The notes beneath the pieces were generated by a model. That model had not been told where the DNA came from, did no database searches, and saw only the letters and a program-made list of their open reading frames with translations. A DNA stretch of 64,000 bases from Streptomyces sp. SCL15-4 (GTDB taxonomy: Bacteria; Actinomycetota; Actinomycetes; Streptomycetales; Streptomycetaceae), in the NCBI RefSeq assembly GCF_033366695.1, contig NZ_JAOBTQ010000001.1:930001-994000 (forward strand), written 5' to 3'. Each line of letters starts with the position of its first letter. The first letter of the stretch is position 1. A program made the translations under genes and the position numbers. This document shows positions 1-12,859 of this stretch, in pieces.

Positions 1-485
1 TCGGCACGGTGGCCGCCAACGCGGCCGGCTCCGCCGACGCCACGCCCGCAGCCGCGCCCGTGGCGGCCCGGGGCGGCGAGCTGACCCAGAGCAGGCACCT
101 GAGTGTGGACGCGGCGGCCAAGGCGGCGCGTGCCGCGCTGGAGGCGGCCGAGAAGGACGGCCGGCAGGTGTCCGTGGCCGTCGTCGACCGCAACGGCAAC
201 ACCGTGGTCACCCTGCGCGGGGACGGCGCCGGCCCGCAGTCGTACGAGTCCGCGCAGCGCAAGGCGTACACCGCGGTCTCCTGGAACGCGCCGACCTCGA
301 AGCTGGCCGAGCGGCTGGCGCAGGCGCCGAACCTGAAGGACATCCCGGGCACGCTGTTCCTCGCGGGCGGCACCCCGGTCACCGCCCAGGGCGCGCCGGT
401 GGCGGGCATCGGCGTGGCGGGCGCGCCGTCGGGCGACCTGGACGAGCGGTACGCGCAGGCGGGCGCGGCGGCCCTCGGCCGCTGA
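1..485 (+). CDS. HbpS/GlcG-family heme-binding protein (5' end outside window)
   Basis: The visible part encodes about 160 residues of the HbpS/GlcG (DUF336) fold: the start of the domain with its DAAAKAARAALEAAEK helix, then the VSVAVVDRNGN strand and the C-terminal GAPVAGIGVAGAPSGD segment. The frame is open to base 1, so the start and any signal peptide lie upstream; the Ala/Pro-rich first 20 residues look like a post-signal linker. In Streptomyces reticuli, HbpS is a secreted heme-binding redox sensor acting with SenS/SenR near furS-cpeB. Here it faces katG-furS convergently, so a redox or heme role fits. Family assignment is firm; the sensing role is inferred from context. Confidence 0.85.
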   Translation, partial: GTVAANAAGSADATPAAAPVAARGGELTQSRHLSVDAAAKAARAALEAAEKDGRQVSVAVVDRNGNTVVTLRGDGAGPQSYESAQRKAYTAVSWNAPTSKLAERLAQAPNLKDIPGTLFLAGGTPVTAQGAPVAGIGVAGAPSGDLDERYAQAGAAALGR

Positions 486-513
486 CACCGGACACCGAGC
501 GGCGAAACGAGAC

Positions 514-545
514 GTCCGGGCCCGCCCCGAAGGGCGGACCCGGAC
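514..545. terminator. Bidirectional hairpin terminator between hbpS-like gene and katG
   Basis: A 14-bp inverted repeat (514-527 against 532-545, one mismatch) closes on a CGAA loop. It lies between two convergent genes and has no T-run, as is usual for Streptomyces terminators. Confidence 0.75.
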
Positions 546-578
546 GCGCTGTTCAGCCGGCCGGAGCGGGCGGATCGG

Positions 579-2834
<2,256 letters not shown>

Positions 2835-3272
2835 TCAGGAACTGCGGCCGGTGGAACAGTCGGGGCACAGGCCCCAGTACACGACCTCGGCCTCGTCGAT
2901 GGCGAAGCCCCGGTCGTCCAAGGCGGTCAGGCAGGGCGCGTCGCCGACGGCACAGTCGACGTCGGCGACGGCTCCGCAGGACCGGCACACGATGTGGTGG
3001 TGGTTGTCCCCCACGCGTCCCTCGTACCGGGCCGGGTGGCCGGCCGGCTCGATACGGCGCACCAGGTCCGCCGCGGTCAGCGCGTGCAGGGCCTCGTAGA
3101 CGGCTTGCAGGGAGATGTGGCCTACACGATCGCGGACACCGGAGGCGATCGCCTCGACGCCGAGGTGGTCACCGTCCCGGACGGTCTCCAGCAGCGCGAC
3201 GCGAGCTGCCGTCACGCGCAGGCCGGCACCGCGGAGTTCCTCGGCGGTGGTCGGTCTCGGGGAGGCGGACAT
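2835..3272 (-). CDS. furS: FurS/CatR-type Fur-family redox/metal repressor
   Basis: This 145-residue protein has the Fur layout: an N-terminal winged helix (about 12-85, recognition region around [13 protein letters not shown]) and a C-terminal metal and dimer domain. The latter has a His cluster at 91-93 and two CxxC pairs (C96/C99 and C136/C139). S. reticuli FurS and S. coelicolor CatR/FurA repress the adjacent catalase-peroxidase gene, and FurS DNA binding depends on its cysteine redox state. It precedes katG on the same strand and is probably cotranscribed with it. The start is the ATG at 3270-3272. Confidence 0.92.
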   Translation of the reverse strand: MSASPRPTTAEELRGAGLRVTAARVALLETVRDGDHLGVEAIASGVRDRVGHISLQAVYEALHALTAADLVRRIEPAGHPARYEGRVGDNHHHIVCRSCGAVADVDCAVGDAPCLTALDDRGFAIDEAEVVYWGLCPDCSTGRSS

Positions 3273-3683
3273 GCGCTGAACCTACCGTCATAAACACGAG
3301 AGGTTCAAGAAAACGAAGGATGCAATTCTGGCCTCGTCCGGGCGACGAACGGCCGTCCGCGAGGCCCTGTTCACACCGGTTTCGCACGGGTCGCGCGCGG
3401 GCCCGCACCATCGGCTCCCGGACCCGGCCGTCGAGAGGGACGCCGGTGGTCCTCTGCGCCGCCTGGTGCCCTCACCCGCCGCGGCGGCCCGGGCCCGGCC
3501 GGCGTGCGGACCACAGCCGGTGTCGTCACCCGGGCGGGCGCGCCCGGTGCGCCGTCCGTGGGATCGGCCGTGCCGCGTCGTTCGGCAGCGGTGTGAAGTT
3601 CGGCGAGCGGCGTGAGGGACCGGGGCCGGACGGGCAACGTACCCCTTCATGCCCCACGCGATTCTCCTGCGGCAGGTGATGCG
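3273..3683. other. Divergent intergenic region furS / acyltransferase
   Basis: These 411 bases separate the divergent furS and acyltransferase genes. The segment next to furS (about 3287-3330) is unusually A/T-rich for the window and is the likely furS promoter and Fur-box region. I could not assign -35/-10 hexamers with confidence. The remainder is GC-rich and I see no credible gene in it. Confidence 0.5.
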
Positions 3684-4859
3684 ATGACCACGGCGACGCC
3701 CCGGGCGCTCCGGATGCCGCCCGCCCGGACCGGCGCGACGGCCGCCGGGCCCCCCGCACCGGCCGTCCCGTCCTCCCTGCCGTCCCTCACCGGGCTGCGC
3801 TGGATGGCGGCGCTGCTGGTGTTCGGGCTGCACGTGCACAACTTCGGCTGGTTCGGCGGCACGGGCGGCCGCCTGATGTCCTGGGGCTTCGGCGCCGGGG
3901 CCACCGGAGTGTCGTTCTTCTTCGTCCTGTCGGGATTCGTGCTGACCTGGTCGGCGCGGCCCCGCGACCGCGCGCTCGCCTTCTGGCGGCGGCGTATCGC
4001 GCGGGTGTACCCGGTGCACCTGGTCACTCTCGTCGTCGCGCTGGTCATGGCGTGCGCGCTGACGCACCGGGCGCTGCCGACGCCGGAGCAGGCCCTGGCG
4101 AACGCGCTGCTGCTGCACTCGTGGTGGCAGCCGTGGTGGCAGACGCTGAACCCGGTGAGCTGGTCCCTGGCCTGCGAGGCGTTCTTCTACGCCGCCTTCC
4201 CGGCCCTGATCCTGCTGCTGCGCCGGCTCGGGGCGCGCGGCGCGACCGCGCTCGGCGGGCTGTCGGTGGCCGTGGTCCTGCTGCTGGCCTGGACGGACGC
4301 CCACCACTGGTGGACGCACCCGGTCTACTCGTTCCCCGCCGCGCGGCTGCCCGAGTTCGTGCTCGGCGCGGTCACCGCGCGGCTGGTGCTGCTGGGCCGC
4401 TGGCGCGGACCGGGGCTGGAGGCGTCGCTCGCGCTGGCCGTCATCGGCTACTTCCTGGTCCCGCAGGTCACTGCCGGCTACTCGGCCACCGCGTGCACCC
4501 TCGCCGGGTTCGCGCTGCTCATCCCGGCGGCGGCCGTAGCGGACCTGCGCGGGCTGCCGTCGCTGTGGCGCGGCGCGCGGATGGTGCGGCTCGGCGAGCT
4601 GTCGTTCGCCTTCTACATGGTCCACCTGCTGGTACTGCGCGCCGCGACGACGCTGCTGGGCACGAAGCCGCGGTTCGGCGTCCTGGCGGGGCTGACGGCC
4701 GGCGCGGCCGCGTTCGCGGTCTCGCTCGGCCTGTCCTGGGTGCTGTACGAGGCGGTGGAGCGCCCGGCCCGGCGCCTGCTGCTGCGCCGCCGCCGGCCCG
4801 GCCCGCGGCGGGACCCGGTACCGGCCCGCCGGGAGGCCCCGGCACCGGCGCGCGACTGA
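3684..4859 (+). CDS. Acyltransferase family 3 (OafA-like) integral membrane protein
   Basis: The predicted protein is 391 residues with about ten hydrophobic segments and the acyltransferase-3 signatures: SLTGLRWMAALLVFGLHV at the first helix with the catalytic-type His, then SFFFVLSGFVLTWS and the RRIARVYPVHL loop. Such proteins transfer acetyl or other acyl groups onto cell-surface sugars or secreted metabolites. I chose the ATG at 3684 over an upstream start at 3612 because the extra 24 residues are not family-like and a GGCAGGTG element sits before 3684. A Pro/Arg-rich cytosolic tail ends the protein. The acceptor is unknown and the neighbours give no hint. Confidence 0.85.
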   Translation: MTTATPRALRMPPARTGATAAGPPAPAVPSSLPSLTGLRWMAALLVFGLHVHNFGWFGGTGGRLMSWGFGAGATGVSFFFVLSGFVLTWSARPRDRALAFWRRRIARVYPVHLVTLVVALVMACALTHRALPTPEQALANALLLHSWWQPWWQTLNPVSWSLACEAFFYAAFPALILLLRRLGARGATALGGLSVAVVLLLAWTDAHHWWTHPVYSFPAARLPEFVLGAVTARLVLLGRWRGPGLEASLALAVIGYFLVPQVTAGYSATACTLAGFALLIPAAAVADLRGLPSLWRGARMVRLGELSFAFYMVHLLVLRAATTLLGTKPRFGVLAGLTAGAAAFAVSLGLSWVLYEAVERPARRLLLRRRRPGPRRDPVPARREAPAPARD

Positions 4860-4868
4860 CGGACCCAC

Positions 4869-4897
4869 CGTTTCCAGCCGGAACCGGAGGCTTTTTT
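4869..4897 (+). terminator. Rho-independent terminator with T6 tract
   Basis: A 7-bp stem with one mismatch (4869-4875 against 4880-4886) is followed by a short GC spacer and six T residues at 4892-4897. A genuine T-run is uncommon in this genome. It lies 10 bp after the acyltransferase stop. Confidence 0.55.
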
Positions 4898-5208
4898 CGG
4901 CCATTCCTCCGTCCTCCTCCGGCCGCCGCACCCCGTGCCGCCCGCGCCTTCCGCCGCAGGGCCCGGTCGCACGCGCGGGTGACGTAGGCGACTTCGAGGA
5001 GAGGTCCGCGGGTTTCGGGGTAAGCGCCTGACCGACACCGGTCCGGCGGCGCGCACCGACGGACCGGCCGCAGCCGAACGCACCGAAGGAGCCGAGCCGA
5101 CGTACGCGGACCACGGACCGGGGCACCGCCCCGGCCGCCCACCCGTCCCGCCGGGCCCCTCGTCCACGACCTGGGCAGCGGTGGTCCGGCGGCGGTGCCG
5201 GGAGCGGT

Positions 5209-5238
5209 TTGGCCCGGCCGGACACCGGTCGCTACGGT
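5209..5238 (+). promoter_or_regulatory. Candidate promoter of the rsbR operon
   Basis: TTGGCC (5209-5214) and TACGGT (5233-5238) are separated by 18 bp, 68 bp before the rsbR start. The rest of the 447-base gap (4860-5306) apart from the terminator at its left end shows no gene I can support. The hexamers are moderate matches to the vegetative consensus. Confidence 0.4.
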
Positions 5239-5306
5239 GGACGGTCGGCAATGATCGGCTCGCCGGAGCCGGCCGACCGGCGCACCTTTGCGTGCGAGAG
5301 GAGAGG

Positions 5307-6200
5307 ATGACAGTGCCCGAGCAGGACCCGGCCGTATCGGCAGCCCGGATGGTGAGTTCCTTCCTGGAACAGCGCAAAGAGCAGATCGCCCAGCGCTGGG
5401 CCGACACGCCTCTGTTCCGCTCGGTCTTCACCGTCTCCCGTGACGAGGCGGTCGAGGCGTGCACGGCGGTGGTGGACGCGCTGTCCGAGGTGGCCGCCGG
5501 CGGACGGCTGGAGGACATCGGGGCGCCCGGCTTCACACCGGTGCGCGACCAGTTGGGGCGGATGACGCAGAACCGGGCCCGTTCCGGTTACGCCCCGTCC
5601 CAGATCGCCGACGAGGTGGCCGCGCTGCGGCTGCCCGTGATGGAGCTGCTGCGCGAGGAGTTCGCCGACCCCGCCGCCCCGCAGGCCCAGGAGTGCGTGC
5701 TGGCGCTGACCCTGCTGCTGGGCACGCTGCGGCTGGTGGTGATGGAGACGGCGCTGGACGCGAACACGGAGCTGATCGAGCGGCAGCGGCAGCAGCTGCT
5801 CGAAGTGGCCACGCCGGTGATCAAGCTGTGGGAGGGCACGGTCGCCGTGCCGCTGATCGGCACCCTGGACAGCGCGCGCAGCCAGGTCGTGATGGAGTCG
5901 CTGCTGGAGGCGATCGTCGACCAGCGGGCCCGGTACGCCATCCTGGACATCACCGGGGTGCCGACGGTGGACTCGCTGGTGGCGCAGCACCTGATGAAGA
6001 CGGTGGCCGCGGCCCGGCTGATGGGCGCCGAGTGCATCGTCTCCGGGATCCGCCCGGCCATCGCGCAGACCATCGTGCAGCTCGGCATCGACCTGGGGTC
6101 GGTCCTCACCCGGTCCTCGCTGGCCGATGCGCTCGCCTATGCGCTCGGCCGGCAGGGGATCGAGGTGTCCCGGGCGCACGCGGATGCGAGTGCCCGGTGA
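5307..6200 (+). CDS. rsbR: RsbR-like stressosome scaffold protein
   Basis: This 297-residue protein has an N-terminal helical sensor region (about 10-165) and a C-terminal STAS domain (about 170-285). The STAS part matches RsbR paralogues closely: PLIGTLDSAR places Thr186 at the position of B. subtilis RsbRA Thr171, and GVPTVDSLVAQHL puts Ser223 where Thr205 is phosphorylated. RsbR and RsbS co-assemble into the stressosome, which sequesters the RsbT kinase until stress. The ATG at 5307 follows a strong GAGAGGAGAGG site. The gene heads a five-gene run with 1- to 4-bp overlaps. The signal sensed by the N-terminal region is unknown. Confidence 0.9.
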   Translation: MTVPEQDPAVSAARMVSSFLEQRKEQIAQRWADTPLFRSVFTVSRDEAVEACTAVVDALSEVAAGGRLEDIGAPGFTPVRDQLGRMTQNRARSGYAPSQIADEVAALRLPVMELLREEFADPAAPQAQECVLALTLLLGTLRLVVMETALDANTELIERQRQQLLEVATPVIKLWEGTVAVPLIGTLDSARSQVVMESLLEAIVDQRARYAILDITGVPTVDSLVAQHLMKTVAAARLMGAECIVSGIRPAIAQTIVQLGIDLGSVLTRSSLADALAYALGRQGIEVSRAHADASAR

Positions 6201-6577
6201 ACCAGCCCTTTCCCGCTCAGCCCTCCTCCGTCCCGGTGCTCGCCCTCGGCGACGTGCTGCTGGTCTCCCTGCAGGGCGAGCTGCACGACGGCATGGCCGA
6301 ACAGCTGCAACAGGACATCACCGAGCGCATCGCCTCGGACCGGGTCACCGGAGTGGTGATCGACATCTCCGGAGTGGACATCGTCGACTCCTTCCTCGGC
6401 CGGGTGCTCGCGGAGATCGCCTCCACGGCCCGGCTGCTGGCGGCCCGTACGGTCCTGGCGGGGATGCGGCCCGCCGTGGCGATCACCCTGGTCGAGCTGG
6501 GGCTCACGCTTCCCGGGCTGGTGACCGCGCTGGACGTCGACCGTGCCATGGAACTGCTCTCCCAGAGGGGGAGCTGA
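6197..6577 (+). CDS. rsbS: RsbS-like STAS-domain antagonist
   Basis: The product is 126 residues, a single STAS domain. DISGVDIVDSFLGR carries Ser65 at the position of RsbS Ser59, the RsbT phosphorylation site. It should form the stressosome core with the upstream RsbR and hold RsbT inactive when unphosphorylated. The GTG start at 6197 overlaps the rsbR stop as GTGA, indicating translational coupling and near 1:1 expression. The length matches the family (about 120 residues). Confidence 0.92.
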   Translation: MNQPFPAQPSSVPVLALGDVLLVSLQGELHDGMAEQLQQDITERIASDRVTGVVIDISGVDIVDSFLGRVLAEIASTARLLAARTVLAGMRPAVAITLVELGLTLPGLVTALDVDRAMELLSQRGS

Positions 6578-7023
6578 TGCAGCGGTCCGGCCGGGTGTCC
6601 GCGAAGAGCCTGCCCATCGGCTCGGACGCGGACCTGGCCTGGGTGCGGCAGCACGTGCGGCAGTGCGCGGCGGAGCTGGGCTTCGGCCTGGTGCAGCAGA
6701 CGAAGCTGGTCACGGCGGCGAGCGAGCTGGCCCGCAACACGCTGGTGCACGGCGGTGGCGGACGGGTGGAGATCACGCCGCTGGACAACGGGCGGGCCCG
6801 GGGTCTGCGGATGTGTTTCATCGACGACGGTCCGGGCATCCGCGACCTGGAACTGGCCATGACCGACGGGTACACCTCCGGCGGCGGCCTCGGGTTGGGA
6901 CTGAGCGGAGCGAAGCGGCTGGTGCACGAGTTCAGCGTGGACACCGAGCCGGGCCGGGGCACGGCCGTCACGGCCGTGGCCTGGGTGACCCAGGTGCCCG
7001 GGTCCCGTCCGGGGGTGCGATGA
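6577..7023 (+). CDS. rsbT: RsbT-like serine/threonine kinase (GHKL ATPase)
   Basis: This 148-residue protein is a compact GHKL kinase with N box ASELARNTLVHGGGG, G1 box FIDDGPGIRD and a G2 region GGGLGLGLSGAKRL. RsbT phosphorylates RsbR and RsbS, is released from the stressosome and then activates a PP2C phosphatase. Its start overlaps the rsbS stop by one base (TGATG). Sequence type and gene order R-S-T identify it as RsbT rather than a generic RsbW anti-sigma kinase. Confidence 0.9.
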   Translation: MQRSGRVSAKSLPIGSDADLAWVRQHVRQCAAELGFGLVQQTKLVTAASELARNTLVHGGGGRVEITPLDNGRARGLRMCFIDDGPGIRDLELAMTDGYTSGGGLGLGLSGAKRLVHEFSVDTEPGRGTAVTAVAWVTQVPGSRPGVR

Positions 7024-8069
7024 GCCGGGTGTGGGAAATCCCGGTGCACGACTCCACCCGGGTGCGGGACGCCCGGCTGGCGGCCCGGGAGGCGTGCGAC
7101 GACTCGGGCCTGGCCTCCTCGCGGACGGCGGCGGCGGAGCTGGTCGCCACCGAGCTGGCGACCAATCTGCTCAAGCACGCCGGCGGCGGCCACATGGTGG
7201 TCAACCTGGTCGATCCGCCGGCCGGCGGCCCGGGAGCGTCGGTCCAGCTGTACGCGCTCGACCACGGGCCGGGCATCCCCGACGTGGACGCCGCGCAGCG
7301 CGACGGCTACTCCACCGCCGACGGCTCGCTCGGCGCGGGGCTCGGCAGCTGCCGGCGCAGCGCCAACGCCTTCCAGCTGTACAGCAGGCCCGGCCGGGGC
7401 ACGGTGGCGGCGGCCCGGATCGACCCGGAGCCCCGCAAGCGCGGTGCCGCCCCGGCACCACTGCCCGCGGGCGGGATCACGGTCTCCCTCGGTGAGGCCG
7501 GACAGTGCGGTGACGCCTGGGCCTGGGTGCGCGCCGGGAGGCTGCTGACGCTGCTGCTCGCGGACGGTCTCGGGCACGGTCCGAAGGCCGCGCACGCCTC
7601 CGCCACGGCGGTGGAGGAGCTGCGCCGCGCCGGGCATCTGCCGCCCGCGGACATCCTGCGCCGGCTGCACACGGCGCTGCGGCCCACCCGGGGCGCCGCG
7701 GTCTCGGTGGCCCAGGTGGACACGGAACGGGCGGAACTCAGCTTCGCCGGCGTCGGCAACGTCGCCGCCCGGGTGCGCGGCGAAAAGGCCTGGACGTCCC
7801 TGGTGTCCCATCCGGGCATCGTCGGTGCCTACTTCCCGGCACGCGTCCCGGTGCGCCGGCTGCCGTGGCGCCCGGACAGCCTGCTCGTACTGCACAGCGA
7901 CGGTCTGCCCAGCCGGTGGACCCCGCCGGAGGACCCCGCCTTGCTCGCCCGCGACCCGTCGGTGGTGGCCGCGGCGATCCTGCGCGACGCGGGCAGCCCC
8001 GCCCGTCCCGCCCGCGACGACACCAGCGTGGCCGTCCTGGCCCCCGACCGCGGAACCTCCACCCCATGA
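7020..8069 (+). CDS. GHKL kinase fused to PP2C/SpoIIE (RsbX-like) phosphatase
   Basis: At 349 residues this product joins two activities. Residues about 1-135 are a second RsbT/RsbW-like ATPase (N box TELATNLLKHAGGG, G1 box DHGPGIPDVD). Residues about 150-345 are a SpoIIE-type PP2C phosphatase with the LADGLGHGPKAAHAS metal motif and a C-terminal DDTSVAVL motif. In Bacillus, RsbX is a separate phosphatase that resets RsbR and RsbS; here a kinase-like domain is attached. It overlaps rsbT and the next gene with ATGA junctions, so all are coexpressed. Whether the ATPase domain is an active kinase or an adaptor cannot be told from sequence. Confidence 0.88.
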   Translation: MSRVWEIPVHDSTRVRDARLAAREACDDSGLASSRTAAAELVATELATNLLKHAGGGHMVVNLVDPPAGGPGASVQLYALDHGPGIPDVDAAQRDGYSTADGSLGAGLGSCRRSANAFQLYSRPGRGTVAAARIDPEPRKRGAAPAPLPAGGITVSLGEAGQCGDAWAWVRAGRLLTLLLADGLGHGPKAAHASATAVEELRRAGHLPPADILRRLHTALRPTRGAAVSVAQVDTERAELSFAGVGNVAARVRGEKAWTSLVSHPGIVGAYFPARVPVRRLPWRPDSLLVLHSDGLPSRWTPPEDPALLARDPSVVAAAILRDAGSPARPARDDTSVAVLAPDRGTSTP

Positions 8070-9730
8070 CCGCCGCCCACGACACCTGGCCCATCGCCTC
8101 CGCCGCCGACGCGGCCCGCGCCCGCGCCCGGCTGGCGCGCCTCGCCGCGGACGCCGGGGTGGCCGCGCTCGACCGGGCCCGCTTCCTCAGCGCGCTCGGC
8201 ATCCGGCTGCGGCACGCCCTGGACGCGGGCGGCGCGGAACTGACCGTGACCGCCGCGGCGGACGGCCGGCTGGACGTGGCACTGGGCGGCCCGGAGCCCT
8301 GGCGGCACACGCTCGACTGCCCCGCCGGGGTGACCGCCGCGCCCCGCCCGGACGACGGCTCGCTCACCGAGGCGCTGCTCGGCGCCGACGAGGACACCGC
8401 CGCCGTGCTGACGAGCCTCGCCGAGACGGAGGAGCTGCTGCGGCTGCACCGCGAGGAGCTGCACCAGACCAACCAGGGCGTGCTGGCGCTGCACGCCGAG
8501 CTGGAGGCGGCGGCGCTGGCGCAGCGCGAGCTGCTGGACGCCGAGCGGGCGGCCCGCGCCGAGGCGGAGAACGCCCGCCGGCTGCTGACCTTCCTGGCCA
8601 ACGCGAGCGCGGTGCTGCACGCCTCCCTGGAGCACGAGGACATCCTGCGCCGGCTGCCCGAGCTGCTGGTCCCGGAGTACGCCCGGCACGTCGACGTGTG
8701 GCTGGTGGACGACGAGCGGACCCCGCCGGGCGAGCGGGCGGCGGCCGCGGTGACGGCGGCGCGCACCGGCCGCCCGCAGCACGCGGGCCCGCACCCCGGC
8801 GAGCTGCCGGGCGTGGACGACCTGCCGGCCTCGGCCCTCTCCCCCGACCGGCCGTTGCTGTGCCTGCCGCTGGGCGCGCGCACGGTGCAGGGGGTGCTGA
8901 CGCTGGCCGCGCCGGGCGACCGCTTCGACCCGGATACCACCGTGATGCTGCTGGAGCTGGCCCGGCGGGCGGGCATCGCGCTGGACAACGCCCGCCAGTA
9001 CGAGCAGCACCGCGATGTCGCCGAGGCCCTGCAACGGGCCCAGCTGACCGAGCTGCCCGCCGTCCCGGGCCTGGATCTGGCGGCCCGCTATCTTCCGGCG
9101 ACGCACGGCCTGAACATCGGCGGCGACTGGTACGACGCGTTCTCGCAGCCGGACGGCAGTGTGCTGGCGGTGATAGGCGACGTCACGGGGCACGGGCTGC
9201 GCGCGGCGGTCATCATGGGCCAGTTGCGTACCGCGCTGCGCGCCTACGCCGTCGAGGGCAACGGCCCGGCGCGGATCCTCACCCTGCTGCACCGGATGCT
9301 GCGCCACCAGCAGCCCGAGCTGTACGCGACCTGTGCCATCGCCCGGTTCACGCCCGGTCGGCCGGAGGTGGTGTGGGCCGCCGCGGGACATCCGCCGGCC
9401 GTGGCCCGCGGGCCCCGGGGCGAGGTGCGGGTGCTGGAGGAGAAGCCCGGGATCATGCTGGGGGTTCCGCTGCCGTACGAGTACGAGGAGCACACCGTCG
9501 AGCTGTCGGCCGGGTCCGTCCTCGCGCTGTACACCGACGGTCTGGTGGAGCGGCGGTCCGCCGGGATCGACGCGGGCATCGACCGGCTCGCCCGGACCAT
9601 GCAGACGCTCCGCGCCCGGGAACTGGCGGATCTGGACGCGGCGGCCGACGGGCTGCTCGAGCCGATGCTGCGCGACTCCGAACACGACGACGACATATGC
9701 CTGTTGCTGTGCCGCACCACGTGTGCGTGA
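8066..9730 (+). CDS. GAF-containing PP2C/SpoIIE phosphatase (RsbU-like output)
   Basis: This 554-residue protein has an N-terminal region (1-105), a charged coiled coil (about 110-185 with HREELHQTNQGVLAL), a GAF-like domain (about 185-320) and a C-terminal SpoIIE PP2C domain (about 325-550). The last carries NIGGDWYDAF, IGDVTGHGLRAA, ALYTDGLVE and a final DDDICLLL metal-binding Asp pair. As last gene of the operon it is the likely output: RsbT-stimulated dephosphorylation of an anti-anti-sigma factor. No RsbV, RsbW or sigma factor gene is adjacent, so the target is elsewhere. Confidence 0.88.
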   Translation: MTAAHDTWPIASAADAARARARLARLAADAGVAALDRARFLSALGIRLRHALDAGGAELTVTAAADGRLDVALGGPEPWRHTLDCPAGVTAAPRPDDGSLTEALLGADEDTAAVLTSLAETEELLRLHREELHQTNQGVLALHAELEAAALAQRELLDAERAARAEAENARRLLTFLANASAVLHASLEHEDILRRLPELLVPEYARHVDVWLVDDERTPPGERAAAAVTAARTGRPQHAGPHPGELPGVDDLPASALSPDRPLLCLPLGARTVQGVLTLAAPGDRFDPDTTVMLLELARRAGIALDNARQYEQHRDVAEALQRAQLTELPAVPGLDLAARYLPATHGLNIGGDWYDAFSQPDGSVLAVIGDVTGHGLRAAVIMGQLRTALRAYAVEGNGPARILTLLHRMLRHQQPELYATCAIARFTPGRPEVVWAAAGHPPAVARGPRGEVRVLEEKPGIMLGVPLPYEYEEHTVELSAGSVLALYTDGLVERRSAGIDAGIDRLARTMQTLRARELADLDAAADGLLEPMLRDSEHDDDICLLLCRTTCA

Positions 9731-9733
9731 ACG

Positions 9734-9773
9734 GCCGTGCGCCGGCCCTCGGTCGCGGGGGCCGGCGCACGGC
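9734..9773. terminator. Hairpin terminator after the stressosome operon
   Basis: Perfect 14-bp inverted repeat (9734-9747 and 9760-9773) in the 48-bp gap between the convergent phosphatase and chaplin genes; it can serve both strands. Confidence 0.8.
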
Positions 9774-9778
9774 GGGCG

Positions 9779-10027
9779 TCACTTGTTGGCGCAGGCGTTG
9801 CCGAAGGCAGGGTTCAACAGTCCGATGATGTTGATGCTGTTGCCGCACACATTGGCCTGGACGTTGATCGGCACCTGGATGACGTTGCCGGACAGGACGC
9901 CGGGGCTGTTCGCGGCGACGCCGACGGTCGTCGGGCCGCCGCCGTCGGAGGCGACGGCGGTGGCCGTGCCGGCCAGGGCAAGGGCTGCTGTGATGACGGT
10001 CGTGGTGGCCAAGCTGCGAAGACGCAT
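9779..10027 (-). CDS. Short chaplin (cell-surface amyloid protein)
   Basis: The 82-residue product has a signal peptide (1-26, cleavage near TAVA-SDGG) and one chaplin domain with the pattern GVLSGNVIQVPINV, CGNSINIIGLLNPAFGN and a final Cys. The two cysteines (C61 and C79) are spaced as in the short chaplins ChpD-H. No second domain or LPxTG sorting signal is present. Short chaplins are secreted and self-assemble into amphipathic fibrils that let aerial hyphae leave water. The ATG at 10027 follows GTGAGGCAGAAC and is preferred over a longer frame that would bury the signal peptide. The two-residue tail after the last Cys (NK) is typical. Confidence 0.92.
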   Translation of the reverse strand: MRLRSLATTTVITAALALAGTATAVASDGGGPTTVGVAANSPGVLSGNVIQVPINVQANVCGNSINIIGLLNPAFGNACANK

Positions 10028-10145
10028 GTTCTGCCTCACTGGTTGAACGTCGGGACGCTTCCATCTCACCCGTGGCGCGCGCCGTCCGCCTCCGCTGGTG
10101 CGCCGTTCGGGCAGCCCCTGCCCGGACATTCCCTCGTCCGGCCGG

Positions 10146-12425
<2,280 letters not shown>

Positions 12426-12859
12426 CTGTGGCAATTCCTTCGCTGGTCACGGGGGCGGGCCCGGCACGGACGAGCGGGGTCCGATGCGCGGAGGCCGCGC
12501 CGGGGGCGTACGGCCGGCACCTTGGCCTGCGTCGGGTGGGTCCCGGGTGGCGGGGCCGACGGCGGCCTCGTACCGGGGTCCCCGGGCCGGGGCGTCCGAA
12601 ACCGGGAACTCGGGGAGTTCCCGGTCGGGGTGAAGTCGGGCCGTCTCCTACTCGAGTTGCCGGGAGGGCAGGCCCGCCGGACGCGCTGGTCCGGCCCGGG
12701 AACCGCCGGCCGGGCCACCACCTCCTGCCGCGCACGTCCGACATCGGCAGGCCGGCTTCTCGACCCGGGCGCGGGCCGCCGGTATCCGGCCGCCCGCATC
12801 CGCCACCCTAGGCGCTGACCCGGCGGGGCGCAGTTCGGAAGGCGCGCGGCACCGGCCGG
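12426..12859. other. Intergenic region katE / decarboxylase
   Basis: These 434 bases lie upstream of katE and downstream of the decarboxylase gene, both on the minus strand. They should hold the katE promoter, but no convincing hexamers are visible. No gene is supported. The one clear structure is the 12601-12625 palindrome listed separately. Confidence 0.5.
12601..12625. repeat. Perfect 11-3-11 inverted repeat upstream of katE
   Basis: ACCGGGAACTC at 12601-12611 is mirrored exactly at 12615-12625 around a GGG centre, about 175 bases before the katE start. It may be an operator or a transcript hairpin; sequence alone does not decide. Confidence 0.5.
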
